NCBI GenBank assembly: GCA_029204225.1
Contig: CM055093.1
Span: 29,213,777-29,277,776 of the forward strand
Length of the DNA stretch: 64,000 nt
DNA from: Diphasiastrum complanatum
Lineage: Eukaryota > Streptophyta > Lycopodiopsida > Lycopodiales > Lycopodiaceae
Direction: 5' to 3'
In this document: positions 48,654 to 60,443 of the stretch, one piece after another
Position numbering within the stretch: position 1 is the stretch's first letter
Layout of the letters: every line of letters begins with the position of its first letter
Notes under the pieces: generated by a model
Databases searched by the model: none
The model's input: only the letters and a program-made list of their open reading frames with translations
What the model was told of the DNA's origin: nothing
Translations under genes and position numbers: made by a program

Positions 48654-51600
48654 AAGGCTTACGAAGATTGGAGAACATGGAGAAGGGGTAATTTGCATCG
48701 AAATTCTGAATTGGATCCATGGGAATTCTCTTCCAAGGTGGATAGCAAGGGTAAAAGTGGGTGTACTATCCCAATTTCAATTTGGATGTTGCTAAGATCC
48801 ATTACTCTTGGGATTCTTTGTGGTTTTATGGAGAATTGTCCTTGAAGGCCAATTTGTGATGCTTTTTTGGAGCTTTTTCTTGTGTAAATCAAATCTTTGG
48901 TAGATCTGAATTTTTCAGCAAGTGTATTTTTGTTTTAGGGTTCATCAATGATGAAATTAATGATGCATGCCAGTCCTCTCCAATGACTTATGATTCTAGG
49001 CTATGTTTTGGTCAAAATTGCTTGGTTTTTCATGCTTTTTGACAGAAAATATATAGTAAGAACCAAAATTCAGCAAGATCATATCAATTAGATGGTTGTA
49101 ATTCTGTAAATTGGTTTGCATGTGTTAGAGAAAGAGTTGTATGTCATGAATCTCCACTTTATGGTGATGAAAAAACTGGAAAATAGCCAAAAATCATCAT
49201 TTTTGCCTGTTTTTTCATAAAGTTGGATAGTAGATGGCTGTAAAACACCATGTAAATTTTTTATAGAGGTGAACCAAACTCTTTTGAAACTTTCCCTGAA
49301 GCTAGAACCAAGAATTCTAGCAATGAACTTGTAGGACGTCAAAAAAGTTCAAAAAATGACCATTTTTGGTGATTTTTGGGGGATGGATTTCTCCGAATCC
49401 ATAAGGAGATCATTCTAGAGTTAATTATAGCATGATTAGTATTTCTTTTTACCTTCCCAGCAAGCTATCAGACCTGTGAATTGATGGCCGGTGGCTTATG
49501 CACCATCTCCATGTTTTTGCATGATTCTTTCTTGTGGAAGTGCGTCCTACTACAGTTTTCTGGCAGCTCTGATCCCACACGTGTGAAGCCTAGATGGTAG
49601 GCTGACATAGCAAGCATCTTGTTCACTTGGTCTCCCTTTGTACTGAGCTTTACAACACCCAATGTGGTGTCTTGTAGCCAAAGTTATGATTATCTAAAGT
49701 TTTGCAGTTTTGTGAGTAAAATTGGCAAAATTTTTGAATTGTTCTGATTGCATGCCAGTCATTTGTAGTACTGCGCTTGCATGGATTGGTTGCATGCTGA
49801 TTCTCAGAGTGGTTCTGACATACATGAGGGATTTACAATCGATTTGAGTGGTCACACGCATGTGCTCTGATAGTTGGGTCACAAATCAGTCTTAATGGTT
49901 GACAAATTCTATAAAACTGAAGTTTACGTAAAAAATTTTGTAACGATGTTTATGACTGATGTAGTGTGCTTTGGATGCCAGTTTGACATTGGGTTAGCGA
50001 CATTAGGAATCAGACAGTGTTTTGATTTTTTTGATTCCGATTGTCTTTTAAACTAACAGTATTTTCGTTAGAATATTTGGAGTTTTTCAGAAAAAATTAA
50101 AATTTCGGTCATTTTTTCATTATCAATGGAATCAGTTTAGATTAGTGAATTGATCAAACTAAGTTTATCAGCTAGAAATTGATCACAGTGTTTTCACTAA
50201 GTCTAAATTATTTCTCCGTGGTAGATAAGTTAAAATTTACAAAAGGAACCGCATTGAATTGTCGACAATTTTTCACTATGTTTCTTTTAACTTTTGGAGT
50301 TTGGAACTCCCAGATTGAAAGTTAAAATTTGATTTTTTTTTTTTTTTTATTTTCAAATTGGTTAAAATTTGAAATCAGTTACTTGTGTGATAGTTTTCTA
50401 ATCGATGTATCGATAGAAATCAGTCAAGTGAACATTTGTGTAAGATACTCATTAAATTTGACTAAAATTGTCAAACAATATGAAATGACCAGGTTGAATG
50501 AGTGGCAATAGTATTCTTTATCTAGTCAGTAAATCTGACAGGATACGGCTCAAGAATTACTGAAATCCTGTTGGTGGGATTTCCATTCATGTAATTTCAT
50601 ATTCTATGTTTGGATTAGTTTTGTCAATATTAGCGGAGTAATGCCAAACCAGTCAATAAAAAGAAAAAACAGTCCAATTTTATTGGAAAATTTGTAATAA
50701 TAGGAATTACATAACTGGTTTCATTTCTAGTAAAATCCTATGGTGAATTATATTCAGCCCAGGTATAGGATAGAAATAAAATTGTTTTGAATTTTTTCCT
50801 ATAGTAATTAGTTTTTAAACATTTACTAAAGTCATTACGTCTTCTTGGTACCTTAGCTGAAATAGATTTTTAGGGAACTGAAAATTCTAAAGAGGGAAGA
50901 AGAGTGGACATCAGAGGTAGTAAGAGTGATCGGAAAATGTATTTTACAGTTAGGATTTTGGTAATCCCTGTAAATAATTGCTTAATACTGGTTATTAATT
51001 TCCAGGTTAGAATTCATTCAGTTGAATTTGTAACTGATATGATGTAACCATTGAGTTATCCACAGTTTGGATGTCAATTGTGAGGTTTAGAAGTGGAATT
51101 TGATACGTGGATTACATTGGATCTGTTAGTTGACAGAAGCTTGTCCCTAGATTTGATGCATCAGTAGGGTTTTGAAGCTTGTCAATAACCAGAAAGCTTC
51201 TGAGTGTAATAGTGAACCATGTTAATTCTTCTGTCTAAGTCACATAATCAGATGTGGATTTTGGGTATCCATCTGAGAGGCATGTCAATCATCCAAGTAA
51301 AAGGATTCTCCAGTGTTTGGGAACAAGAGATAATTTCCTATAGTGATTATAGGACAACTAGATCATCAATGGATCTCTAGAATATCAGATACGACGGTTA
51401 AGGGTTTTTTGGAAGGAAAAGTTGATGGTATGGGACATCAGTAATTTTGAAAAGAAAATTTTAGGACTATGAAGATCTAATGATCAATAGTGTGTTTTAG
51501 TACCTAGTCGCGATATGGGAAAAAAGAAAACCATTCTATCAAATGTGGGGTATTTTGAAAAAATTTGAGGTTTAATCTAGATCCCAATGTGGTATCTCAT

Positions 51601-52860
51601 TATTTACAAAATCAGAGGCCCTCAAATCTATTTCTCGCTTTCTTAATTAATCCTTTACTTCTTAGTAATTTCTCAAATATGGGATATCAGACTGAATTAT
51701 ATGATTCTTTCCAACATGAAGTTATTCTTCTGAAAGACTGCTATGTCATATAAATTACTAGTTGTGTGAATAGACTTGGAATTTAGATAAATTCTAAGGT
51801 TAAAATGTTTAAATTTTTTAAACCTAGAATATCTCTGGTGCATAAATGAATTTCGATGGAATAGTAGTTTTTATCACTCAAAGTGAAAATATTTGAAGGA
51901 GAAGTCCTGTTGTGTAATAGGGTGAATCCTTTAGTAGAAACACTTATTACTGAATTTTTTAGGATTTAGATATTTTCATATATCATCTTTCCAGTTAACT
52001 TTTATGGAAAGTTATAATTTCCTTAAAAGGAGGGGTGAAGTGGTGGGATAAAATTCTATTTGGGAATCTGTTGATTGCATAGCTTTCGGAAGAGAACCAG
52101 CTAGGGTATAGAAATGAGATTGGATCTGAATGAAATTTCGGATAGATTCAAAGTAAGATGCCTACTTGGAATTTTTCGAATATGAGAAATTCTTTAGGGA
52201 TTGTGTGGACAATCTGAAACTAGAACAGGTTTGGAATTTGAATCATTATCTATAAGTAGTACATTATAAGGTCAAAGGTTACCAATTCCATTTTGATTGG
52301 AATAGGAGTAAGTGATCAGAATCTAAGTCTGAAAGTTCTATATTGGATCAACCTAATCTTAGTTTAATTACTAGGATCAAAGAGGGGTTAATCAGTGGGA
52401 GAAATTATGTAATTAGAGGTGAGTGGGATTGGAAAACTGCTTAGAGTGAATTTTATTCGTCTCAGAGATTTCCCGGAGATGTTATTTACTCATGAGAAGT
52501 AGAAACTATTTTGTAGCTGAGTTACAAGATCTCAGTGAGGTGTCATGATATACTTGTTTTAAAAATATGGATATGTAGCATAAAAGATTATCGTTTCCCA
52601 AAGAGATTGCTTATTGTTGTGATTATAGATGATTTTAAATCATTTATTGTCCTTGGTACAAAAACTGGTTGTCAACATACATTTGATGAATCGGCGACCA
52701 ATATCACCAGTTAAGGTGTGGTTTCAAGCATGCAATAACATAAAGATATTTGATCCCGACAGTTCTCATATCGAACATATTTCATTACTGATTAAAGCAT
52801 TTGACTTATCGGCCATAATGATTTATTGTTTGTCAGACAAGTATAACTTTGTTGCATAAG
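48654..52860. other. Long AT-rich stretch without genes
   Basis: About 4.2 kb in which reading frames are short and no motif is recognisable. A CACACGTGTG near 49576 recalls the copia LTRs in this window. It could be the internal part of a non-autonomous LTR element (LARD-like) starting at the primer-binding site at 48642, or simple intergenic DNA. Confidence 0.35.
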
Positions 52861-55173
52861 TAAAGCCGCCAGAGAAACTTACAAACGTCTCAGCACAAAC
52901 TGGATGTGATCCAACAATCTGTCCTCAACAACTGATCATTGCTCATTTAACCAAACAATTGACCACAAGTCTAGATTTCACGTGTATCCATAAGCAAGAT
53001 TCAAAGTATTGACCCACAACAACACAATATACTTTAGGACGTGTAAGTATGAATCAAAGCAAATGAAATAGTGATTCTGAATGTCATTATCACAGTTAAG
53101 TTCCGAACAATTGATTAGTTCAATTATACATGCAACCAAAGAACCAATGAGTTTTAAGACAATTTTCAACAATTAATTTACGGTTGCATAAATACAAATA
53201 TAAGTGATGACGCAAATCATTAATACTACTTTTTTTTACGACATATGGTGACACGTATTGCTATTTTTTTTTACAACATGTGGTGATACATCTTGCTACT
53301 TTCCATACTTGTGAGAGAGAGAATACACGAGATTTTGACACAAAAACCATTCTATCTCTCAAAATTATTTAAAGTACAATGAGAGCTCACATTCATATAG
53401 TGGTCACCTGAGTTTCCTACTCAATAAAACATGTGGTGACCTCTAAACATGATTGGAGCCATGATTTGCACCTCTTAATTTGATTGGACCTCAAAAGCCA
53501 ATAGGATAAGGATTTTGGATTATGGTGCACCACTTGCAATTTTGCATTCCTACAATCTATGACATGTGTCAACACCTCATAGGACAGGTGTTGACATGTG
53601 TCAACACCTCAAACCCTAAAGCATTTGTATGAAACTTGCCTTGTCTTTTTTCTACATGAAAGATAAATTCTTGTAACAATAATACCCATCGAGCAATTCA
53701 TCTTGATAGATCGACTTTATTTACAAGGTATTTCAATATAAAGTGATCAAAATGGAACATGAATTGCCAGTCGAGTAAATAATGTTAGAATCTCTTCATA
53801 GTGTACATCAATCCCTATCAAATTTTATCAAGGTGCAACCTCTTGGATGTGATTGGTCCACATGTATGGCATAGATTAAGAGGTGCACCATTTGCACTCT
53901 AGATCTCCTAAGATGTAGGCATTGATTTTGGCTCTCCATGGAGGTTGAGCTGTAATCATTAATATCTAAGCTTAGTTAAGACTAATTAGCATGAAAGTAT
54001 TGTTGGAAGTATTTCTAGGGTGTGCGGTGGCTAGATCTACTTACGGGTGTAGTATAGGGATGTAGAGATTCGTCCACTTTTTAAGTTTCTACAACAAGCT
54101 TCCACGGAAATACCGAAAGAATCAACATGAATGAGAGCACTAAGGCTTACCTAACTAGTGCCAAAAACGAAAATAAAGCTGATTAGTAACAACAATAAAA
54201 TTCCTTGCTAAGGCAGACCCAACTAGCAAGATTGCTAAATCCTACTTAACACCCAAAGGGAGATAATAAGAATTGCGACTAAACTAAGCAATAAAAAAAT
54301 AAAACCATGCCACAATTAAAGGCCAATGAAAGGAGGCAAGAGGAGTCCCGAGCACCTTCTCTCAAGCTATGCACCTTCCAATAGGAACACAATGAAATGC
54401 AAGATAATCACAATAGTAATTTGTCTTAATCACAAAGTGTTGTTTACAATGCAAATACCTCTCCTTTTATAGCAAGGAGGGTCTTCCATAAGTGTCTACT
54501 AACTTATGGGACTAATATGTTTCTAGCCTTTCTAGAACTTCTAGCTTAGGATTTAGAACTTCAAAGTTTCTTAGCTTAGAAAAACTTAAGATAAAATATT
54601 TCTAATCTTAAGTTTCCTAAGTCTAAGTTCTAAATCTAAGTTTAAGCTATTTTATTATTTTTTAAGCTTCTACTCATGGGCTTACAAAACACATGCCATG
54701 GTTGAAGTTTATTAACAGATACTCATACGTGGACTCACAAAACACATGCCACGAAGTTTTATTTATTTCTTTTTTATTTTCTCTGTGTTAGCACAATTGC
54801 TAACATTATCCCCCTCCTTATTGGATTGGTGGTCCCACACCAATCGACGTCTTTTCGTCCTGGATCTTTTGTGCTTCTTGGAGGCGAGACTATTGTTGTC
54901 ATGAGTGGTAGATTGTCATGCCGATGCCTTCCATCATTTGCCACCATAATTTGTTCAGGAAGGGCATGGGTTTGTAGTATTGGAGCATACCCTGTAAAAA
55001 ATTATGGGTCTTTCATAGCTCCACCATATCAACGTGCAGGACGGAAGTGAGTGCAGCACAATAATAGAGCCTTGCTACGCTGATATGGTCATCTTGCGTT
55101 CACAGGGGTTTATTGATATCAAGGGCGATTGGGGGTGTGAAGTTTTTAGCATGTGTGAACTTCACCACACACC
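52861..55173. other. Non-coding stretch before a copia remnant
   Basis: Contains a perfect inverted repeat (53587-53596 with 53599-53608), partly repeated just upstream (ACATGTGTCAACACCTCA at 53551 and 53594), and a duplicated T-run motif at 53229-53300. From about 54690 there are repeated CACAAAACACATGCCA segments. No gene seen. Confidence 0.4.
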
Positions 55174-57190
55174 CTACAGGATCTTACTGAGGTGTTGTGA
55201 TTGCACAAGATTGTGTCTTTCATTCCAATGAAGGTGGTCTATAGCATCCTCTTGCCAATCAGGTCCCTGATCAAGTGGTACTTGATCGCAATGCGTTTCT
55301 TTTTTGAGTGAAACACAAGGTCTTTCATCAGATGTATTGCAGATGTGTTGTCCATATGCAAAACTAGAGGTTCGTTGTTCGTTTCGCCCAATTTGTCTAG
55401 GAACTGTTTGAGTCAAATTATCTCGTTGGCCATCTTTGCTGCTACGACATACTCTGCTTCGTAGGATGACTGGGCCACAATGGTCTGTTTCTTGCTGACT
55501 CAGAGAATTGTCACTCTAGACGCGATGATGCATCCTCCTAAGACACTTTTACAGTCGTCTTTGAGGGATGTCCAGCTAGCATCACTGTAGGAAAGCATAT
55601 GAAAAACCTGCATCATGATAATAACATAAACCATAATTTTTTTTTAGTTGAAGGTATTGCAAAATTTGCTTTGCAATCTTTCAATGTGTCGAGCCAGGAT
55701 TCGTGCAGAATTGACTCATCCTGAACACTACATAGGCAATGTCATGGCGTGTATTGTCTACAAGGTACATCAGCAATCCTATCAGCTTCTTGTAAGGTGT
55801 GAGCTGCATCAATTCTCTCTCTGTCTTAGTCCTCGAACAATTTTCGTTCGTCAGCACTATGTCTGCGAGCATTGGAGTATTTGCTCCTTTACAATTTAGC
55901 ATTCTGAAATCCTCCAGGATTTTTTGGGTGCATTTGACTGGTGAAGGTACAGCTTATCTCCCTCATTGTCCCTTTCAATTTGCAAGCCAAGGTAACAACT
56001 GGCCTCTCCCAGATCCACGATCTCAAAATGTTTCAAGATGTCTGTCTTCATTTCAACAGTCAGCTTCTCACTCGTGTAGAGTATCAGAGTGTCGTCCACA
56101 TACACAACCACGATAATGATCTTCCCATCTGTAATTCTGACATACACATTGGAATCAACCATAAGTGGTTTGAATCCCAATGATTTTAGGGCTTGATCCT
56201 TCTTTTTATACCATTGTTGAACTGATTGTTTCAGACCATAGATACTCCTATGCATTCTGCATGCATAATCAGGAAGTGAATTCGAGACATAACTTGGGGG
56301 TTGATCCATGTAGATCTCCTCGTCTACATCACCATGCAAGAAGGCTGTCTTCTTGTCCACAATGTGGATCCTGAGGTCATAAGCAACTGCATATGCAAAT
56401 AACAAACGTAGGGACGAATGTTTGATGACAGGAGAGAAGGTTTCAGAATAATCAATACCATATCTTTGAGAGAAACCCTTTGCTACCAGTCTTGTCTTAT
56501 ATTTCAAGACATCCCCATCTGGTCCATACTTGAGCTTGTAAACCCATTTGTATTTGACAGCCTTTCACTTATCAAGTAATGGCTCCAACATCCATACCTG
56601 GTTCTTCCTCATGGACTGCATCTCTTTGTTCATGGCTTGGATCCACTTGTCCTTCTCTGGACATTCAATTGCCTCCTCAAATGTTTGTGGTTTGCCACTG
56701 AATCCACAGAATTCTTCTGATGTGAAAGCTGAGCTGTCTGGCACATATCTTGCTGGCGTTTTTCATGGTCTTGTCGACCTTCTAGGAGAACCTCCTGGGA
56801 CAACAATGCCTTTGTCTTTGTCTGCTCTACTAGGTCCGGAACCATCTTGGTTTACAGGCACTATAGCATAAGGTTGTCTCTCGAATCTTTCGTCTTCTGA
56901 TTCATCAATTAAATGCAAAGCGACTCAAAAATCATCGTTTTCGTGTTCGTCTTCTGCTCCCTATGTCGTTGGTGACAGATCATAGTACTGTCTTTCCAGA
57001 ACTTCATAGCTGACAGGATCGTCATTGGCCATTGTCTTGTTCTCATCGAATCTGACATCTCTCACTGTTTTTATAGTGTTCGTGTCTGGCATGTAGACTC
57101 TATAGTATAACAAATTTTTGTCATAACCTACCAAAAATCTCTGTTTAGCCTTCTCACCAGCAATCATATCTAAAATCCATCCGAATTGCT
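55174..57190 (-). pseudogene. Ty1/copia pol remnant: integrase end, reverse transcriptase, RNase H
   Basis: Minus strand, read 57190 to 55174. First the block after integrase (RFLVGYDKNLLYYRVYMPDT), a degraded linker, then reverse transcriptase with KYKTRLVAKGFSQRYGIDYS, DKKTAFLHGDVDEEIYMDQ and the catalytic YVDDTLILYTSEKL. Then the RNase H region with NTRHDIAYVV, SDASWTSLKDDCKSVLGG and LHMDNTSAIHLMKDLVFHS. Many frameshifts. The 5' part of the element is missing at about 57190, where the orientation of copia sequence flips. Confidence 0.85.
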
Positions 57191-57219
57191 TTGTTTCACG
57201 TTTTCTTCTTTCGCATCAG

Positions 57220-57232
57220 TGGTATCAGAGCC
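57220..57232 (+). other. Copia primer-binding site
   Basis: TGGTATCAGAGCC, a perfect copia primer-binding site on the plus strand, just after CGCATCAG. The LTR expected before it is truncated to fewer than about 30 bases by the junction with the minus-strand copia remnant. Confidence 0.75.
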
Positions 57233-57330
57233 TACCTTGTCATAGTCTGACATAGCCAAAAGGCTATTAGAACCAAGAGGCCAAGCATTCAAACAAACAA
57301 CCATCAACAAGAGAACAGACTTCAGAAACA

Positions 57331-58310
57331 ATGGCTTCAATCAGCAACATATAGAGCAAGATTTGTACAGTTCTTGATTCTTCAGGATCTAACTTTCTAG
57401 CCTAGAAAGTTAAGACATCATTGATGACAAAATTTCCAGAATTCACACGTGTGGGGAATGTCCACAAGAGTGACTGATCTTAATTAAGCTTTGTGATTGG
57501 CACTATAACCTGATTCTAGATTGATCAACAAAATCTAGTTGAGAAGAAATGGCTAATCCACAATCTAGCATTCTAATCAACAGTATATAATAGCAATGAA
57601 TCAAAGAATGAATACAAATACAAGATTTTAATGTATGAGCATTAGCCTCAACACGAGTTAGAGAGAGAGGGCTAGAGAGATAACAAGCAATATTTGTTTA
57701 GATCCAAAATGGCATGAGATAGCTACAAAACTTTGGTTCTTCAACATTGATTGTGTGGAGAGATACACATATTTATGGAGATTGAGGTAGCTCGAGGTAG
57801 AACCATATCTATCCATTCAAAAAAGACATCTAAAGTGACATCTAGAATCTATGTGACATTTGTCACTTGTCATGCATGAAATTCTACCAACTTTTTACAA
57901 GTGTACTAGTTCTAACTAGAAATGTCCAAATCATCATACATGTGTCCATTAAACTTTGTGCATGCCTTGCATGTCACTATGAATCACTTACAATTAATGT
58001 ATGTGAGTTTCCACGAGTTTCTACAAGCATAATCATGTTAATTCTATGTCTACAAACTATATGCAAGTTGCATTTATCAAACTAGATAATACATAATCAT
58101 GTAGCTCGAGTTCTATGTAGTCCAAACTTGGCATTTTGTATTAATGAGCTACATACTTGCATGGTACAACATTTGTAGCAAGCCAAAAAATCAATATGGA
58201 TTGTTTTTCAATTTTAACAATTGATACTCAAGGGCAAAGGTTTATTCCCTTGGGTGGATGGCACAGAGGAGATGCCTACGACATCAGGCAAAGAGCTACG
58301 CGAGAATTTA
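57331..58310 (+). pseudogene. Copia gag 5' fragment split by a solo LTR
   Basis: ATG at 57331 gives MASISNI, stop, then SKICTVLDSSGSNFLA, a copia gag start. The frame continues (KVKTSL) up to the solo LTR at 57425 and resumes after it at 58220 as LKGKGLFPWVDGTEE, the next gag block. It ends at about 58306-58311, where it meets the second exon of the element B histone-protease gene. Confidence 0.65.
57425..58219 (-). mobile_element. Solo copia LTR with 5-bp target duplication
   Basis: 795 bp, TG...CA ends, homologous to the LTR at 6943-7724 in inverse orientation. It is flanked by the exact duplication ATTGA at 57420-57424 and 58220-58224. No internal sequence remains, so the element was reduced to one LTR by recombination. 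It interrupts an older copia gag. Confidence 0.9.
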
Positions 58311-58311
58311 C

Positions 58312-59614
58312 CTCCAAACTGACGATTTTCCAATCCACGGAATGGAGAACATCTGTAAGAATATATTTACTTAAATATGGAAGGTATATATCTACATCCT
58401 TATGCGTATTGCTCGCCGAATTCATCTTGACAGAAAAACCTTTAATACTATTATCTACAGATCTCTTAATAGAGATTAGGTTTAAACTCCAGTGGTCACT
58501 GCAAAATAAGATTGAAATTTCTTTAGCTACAATTCTGAGAACTATTTCCATTGACAATGCCAATGTTAAAGCATAAAATAGCAAGAAGCATTTAATATAT
58601 CTTACTTGGTATGATAAGAGATGAGCAAATACTTGGTTGCTGGTGTGAATCCACTAGTCAGACACTGTGACAATGTGTCATTATTCTCCTTGAAGGCCTG
58701 AAGCAAAAAGTTACTCAGCACTAGCAACTCATTGGATGAATCTCTTGCAATGTCATATTGCAAAAGTGTATGCCCGGACTCTATCACAGGATCACTAATA
58801 GAAGCCCATCTGTCTTTGAGATTCAAACAATCAAGAACTCTATAATTTATACTAAAATCAAGTTCATCTAGTCTAAAACAAAAAGGAGTACCAACTATAT
58901 CTATAGCATTGGATATGTCCTTCTCAAATTTAAGGTAATCATCGGAATCTATATATGTATAAAGATTTGGAGGAGGAGGAAGAGGTGGATGTGTAGTATC
59001 TACAGGAATTAAAGGGGTATCCAAAATAGATGTAGCTATATTTACAACAGTATCAAGAGCAGTGTTATCTATAATTAATTCTAGGTTAGGCTTCACAGAT
59101 TCTGTGGTGTCTACCCTCCTTACTTTTTTTGGAGCTCTCTTGGGTGCTGCCTGTTTCCTAGGACCTTGTTAGGAAGATCAGTCATATCTAGAGGAGTTGG
59201 TCTGGGAGCATCAAGCTGAGATACGTGTAATTTGAAAAACCTCTCTCTCATTCTCATCAGGAGCTGAAAATCCTTGGACATTATGGTGACTCTCTTGGAA
59301 TGGATTGCAAGCAAAAATGAATCTTAAAAAAAAAGACTCATGTAGTCTTCAGCAGCCTCTTGAAGGCACGGAAGAGCACTGGGTGTGAATCTAACCAACT
59401 GTCGGAGATCATTTCTAGTTATGTTTCGGACAACACGGTAGAATGGAGCTCTTGGAATCAACCTAGTGGTTGATCTCTGATACTTATGTATTTCAGAGAG
59501 CCGTCTATTGTGGTTGCACATCCTAGGTCTAGCGGGAGGTGTAATGGCAATAGCAGGAGCTGAGGACGAGCCAGTAGAGAAGAATTCTCTCCTTGTCTGC
59601 TTTCTCCTATCCAT
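58312..59614 (-). pseudogene. Element B gene 2: CENH3-like histone H3 fused to Ulp1-like protease (broken)
   Basis: Exons 59614-58606 and 58498-58312. The N terminus is MDRRKQT (compare H3 ARTKQT). The histone core has EIHKYQRSTTRLIPRAPF, YRVVRNIT, ALPCLQEAAEDYMSLFF, then in-frame TAA at 59326-59324, then DSFLLAIHSKRVTIMSKDF. LIP.APF..VR.IT, AAEDY, KDF and the one-residue-longer loop 1 point to plant CENH3 rather than canonical H3. A one-base frameshift near 59150 precedes the basic linker (PRKQAAPKRAPKKVRR). Then follow a proline-rich stretch and the protease-like domain: SISDPVIESGH, TPATKYLL, HWSLNLISIK and KMNSASNTH. Intron 1 falls in phase 2 before HW exactly as in element A, and the next donor (GAG|GTAAAT) also corresponds. 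The exon with the catalytic Cys is missing, because copia sequence begins at about 58310. Confidence 0.82.
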
Positions 59615-60443
59615 GGAAGGCACTATGGAATAGCGGACTTGTGCGTGATGGCTAGGATGAGCAGGGAAGGATGATAAAGCCCTCGCAGAGGACCGATATG
59701 TACGGACAGAATGTACGGTATATCGGACCTGTGCAAGTCGAATATAAGAGAGATAGATTAGTATAGAAGAAAGACGCACAAGTGCGATACGAGGAGACAC
59801 GTAGGCAGATGTATCGGACTTGTGCGCATGGAAGGCGGTAGGAAGAATATTGATTGTGAAGGATGCGCACAAGTGCGATATGCGGAGCGAAAAAAAACGT
59901 GAAAAAAATTCATCGAAGTTTGTGATTTTATATCGCGGTTCGCACGTGCGAAAGAACGTCCTATCACAGGTGTGAAACTTGTACGGTCAAATGCGAGAGT
60001 GACATGTGTCACCCAGTCACTTTACACGTGTGGGATTTGTACGAGCAAATGTGAGAGCGACACGTGTTTTCGAACAAACGAATGAACACGAGACACGTGT
60101 ACAGGTGTCATTTCACACATGTCCAAGTGTCACCTCACACGTGCCAGTGCCTGTAGTCCAATTGAAAGTAGACACGTGTCCTTTGACCGTTGACCACACG
60201 TGTGAAAATTTAGTATAAATGGCACGAAACCCGATTAATTTTTTTGTTTTCATTCTTGAAATTCACGGCATATCGCTATTGTGTGCGTGCATTGTTGTCT
60301 GTTTGTTTGCAACGATACCTACTTGCGCACAAGTGCGATATTCAGCATCTACCTGTCGTACATATCCCTCTTGTGTGCGATCTTGAGAGTTAGTTTTGTT
60401 TCAGTTCTCCCTCGCGGACAAGTGCGATATCTATGTTACTTCC
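59615..60443. promoter_or_regulatory. Element B bidirectional promoter region with G-boxes and a second iterated motif
   Basis: Between the divergent starts at 59614 (minus) and 60444 (plus). Perfect CACGTG begins at 59943, 60025, 60061, 60094, 60138, 60173 and 60197. A second motif, CGCACAAGTGCGATAT in either orientation with variants, recurs about ten times near 59625, 59695, 59715, 59772, 59808, 59861, 59932, 60270, 60322, 60365 and 60411. A TATA box (TATAAAT, 60214-60220) faces the plus-strand gene. Reading frames through this region are produced by the repeats and were not counted as coding. Confidence 0.75.

Noticed and set aside
55648-56871. Several plus-strand frames of 80-107 codons
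   Set aside because: They are antisense to the copia reverse transcriptase and RNase H, which are clearly recognisable on the minus strand.
59615-59872. N-terminal extension of the element B histone gene (frame open upstream to about 59872)
   Set aside because: The frame passes through the iterated CGCACAAGTGCGATAT motifs, and the homologous start in element A and the H3-like MDRRKQT place the start at 59614.
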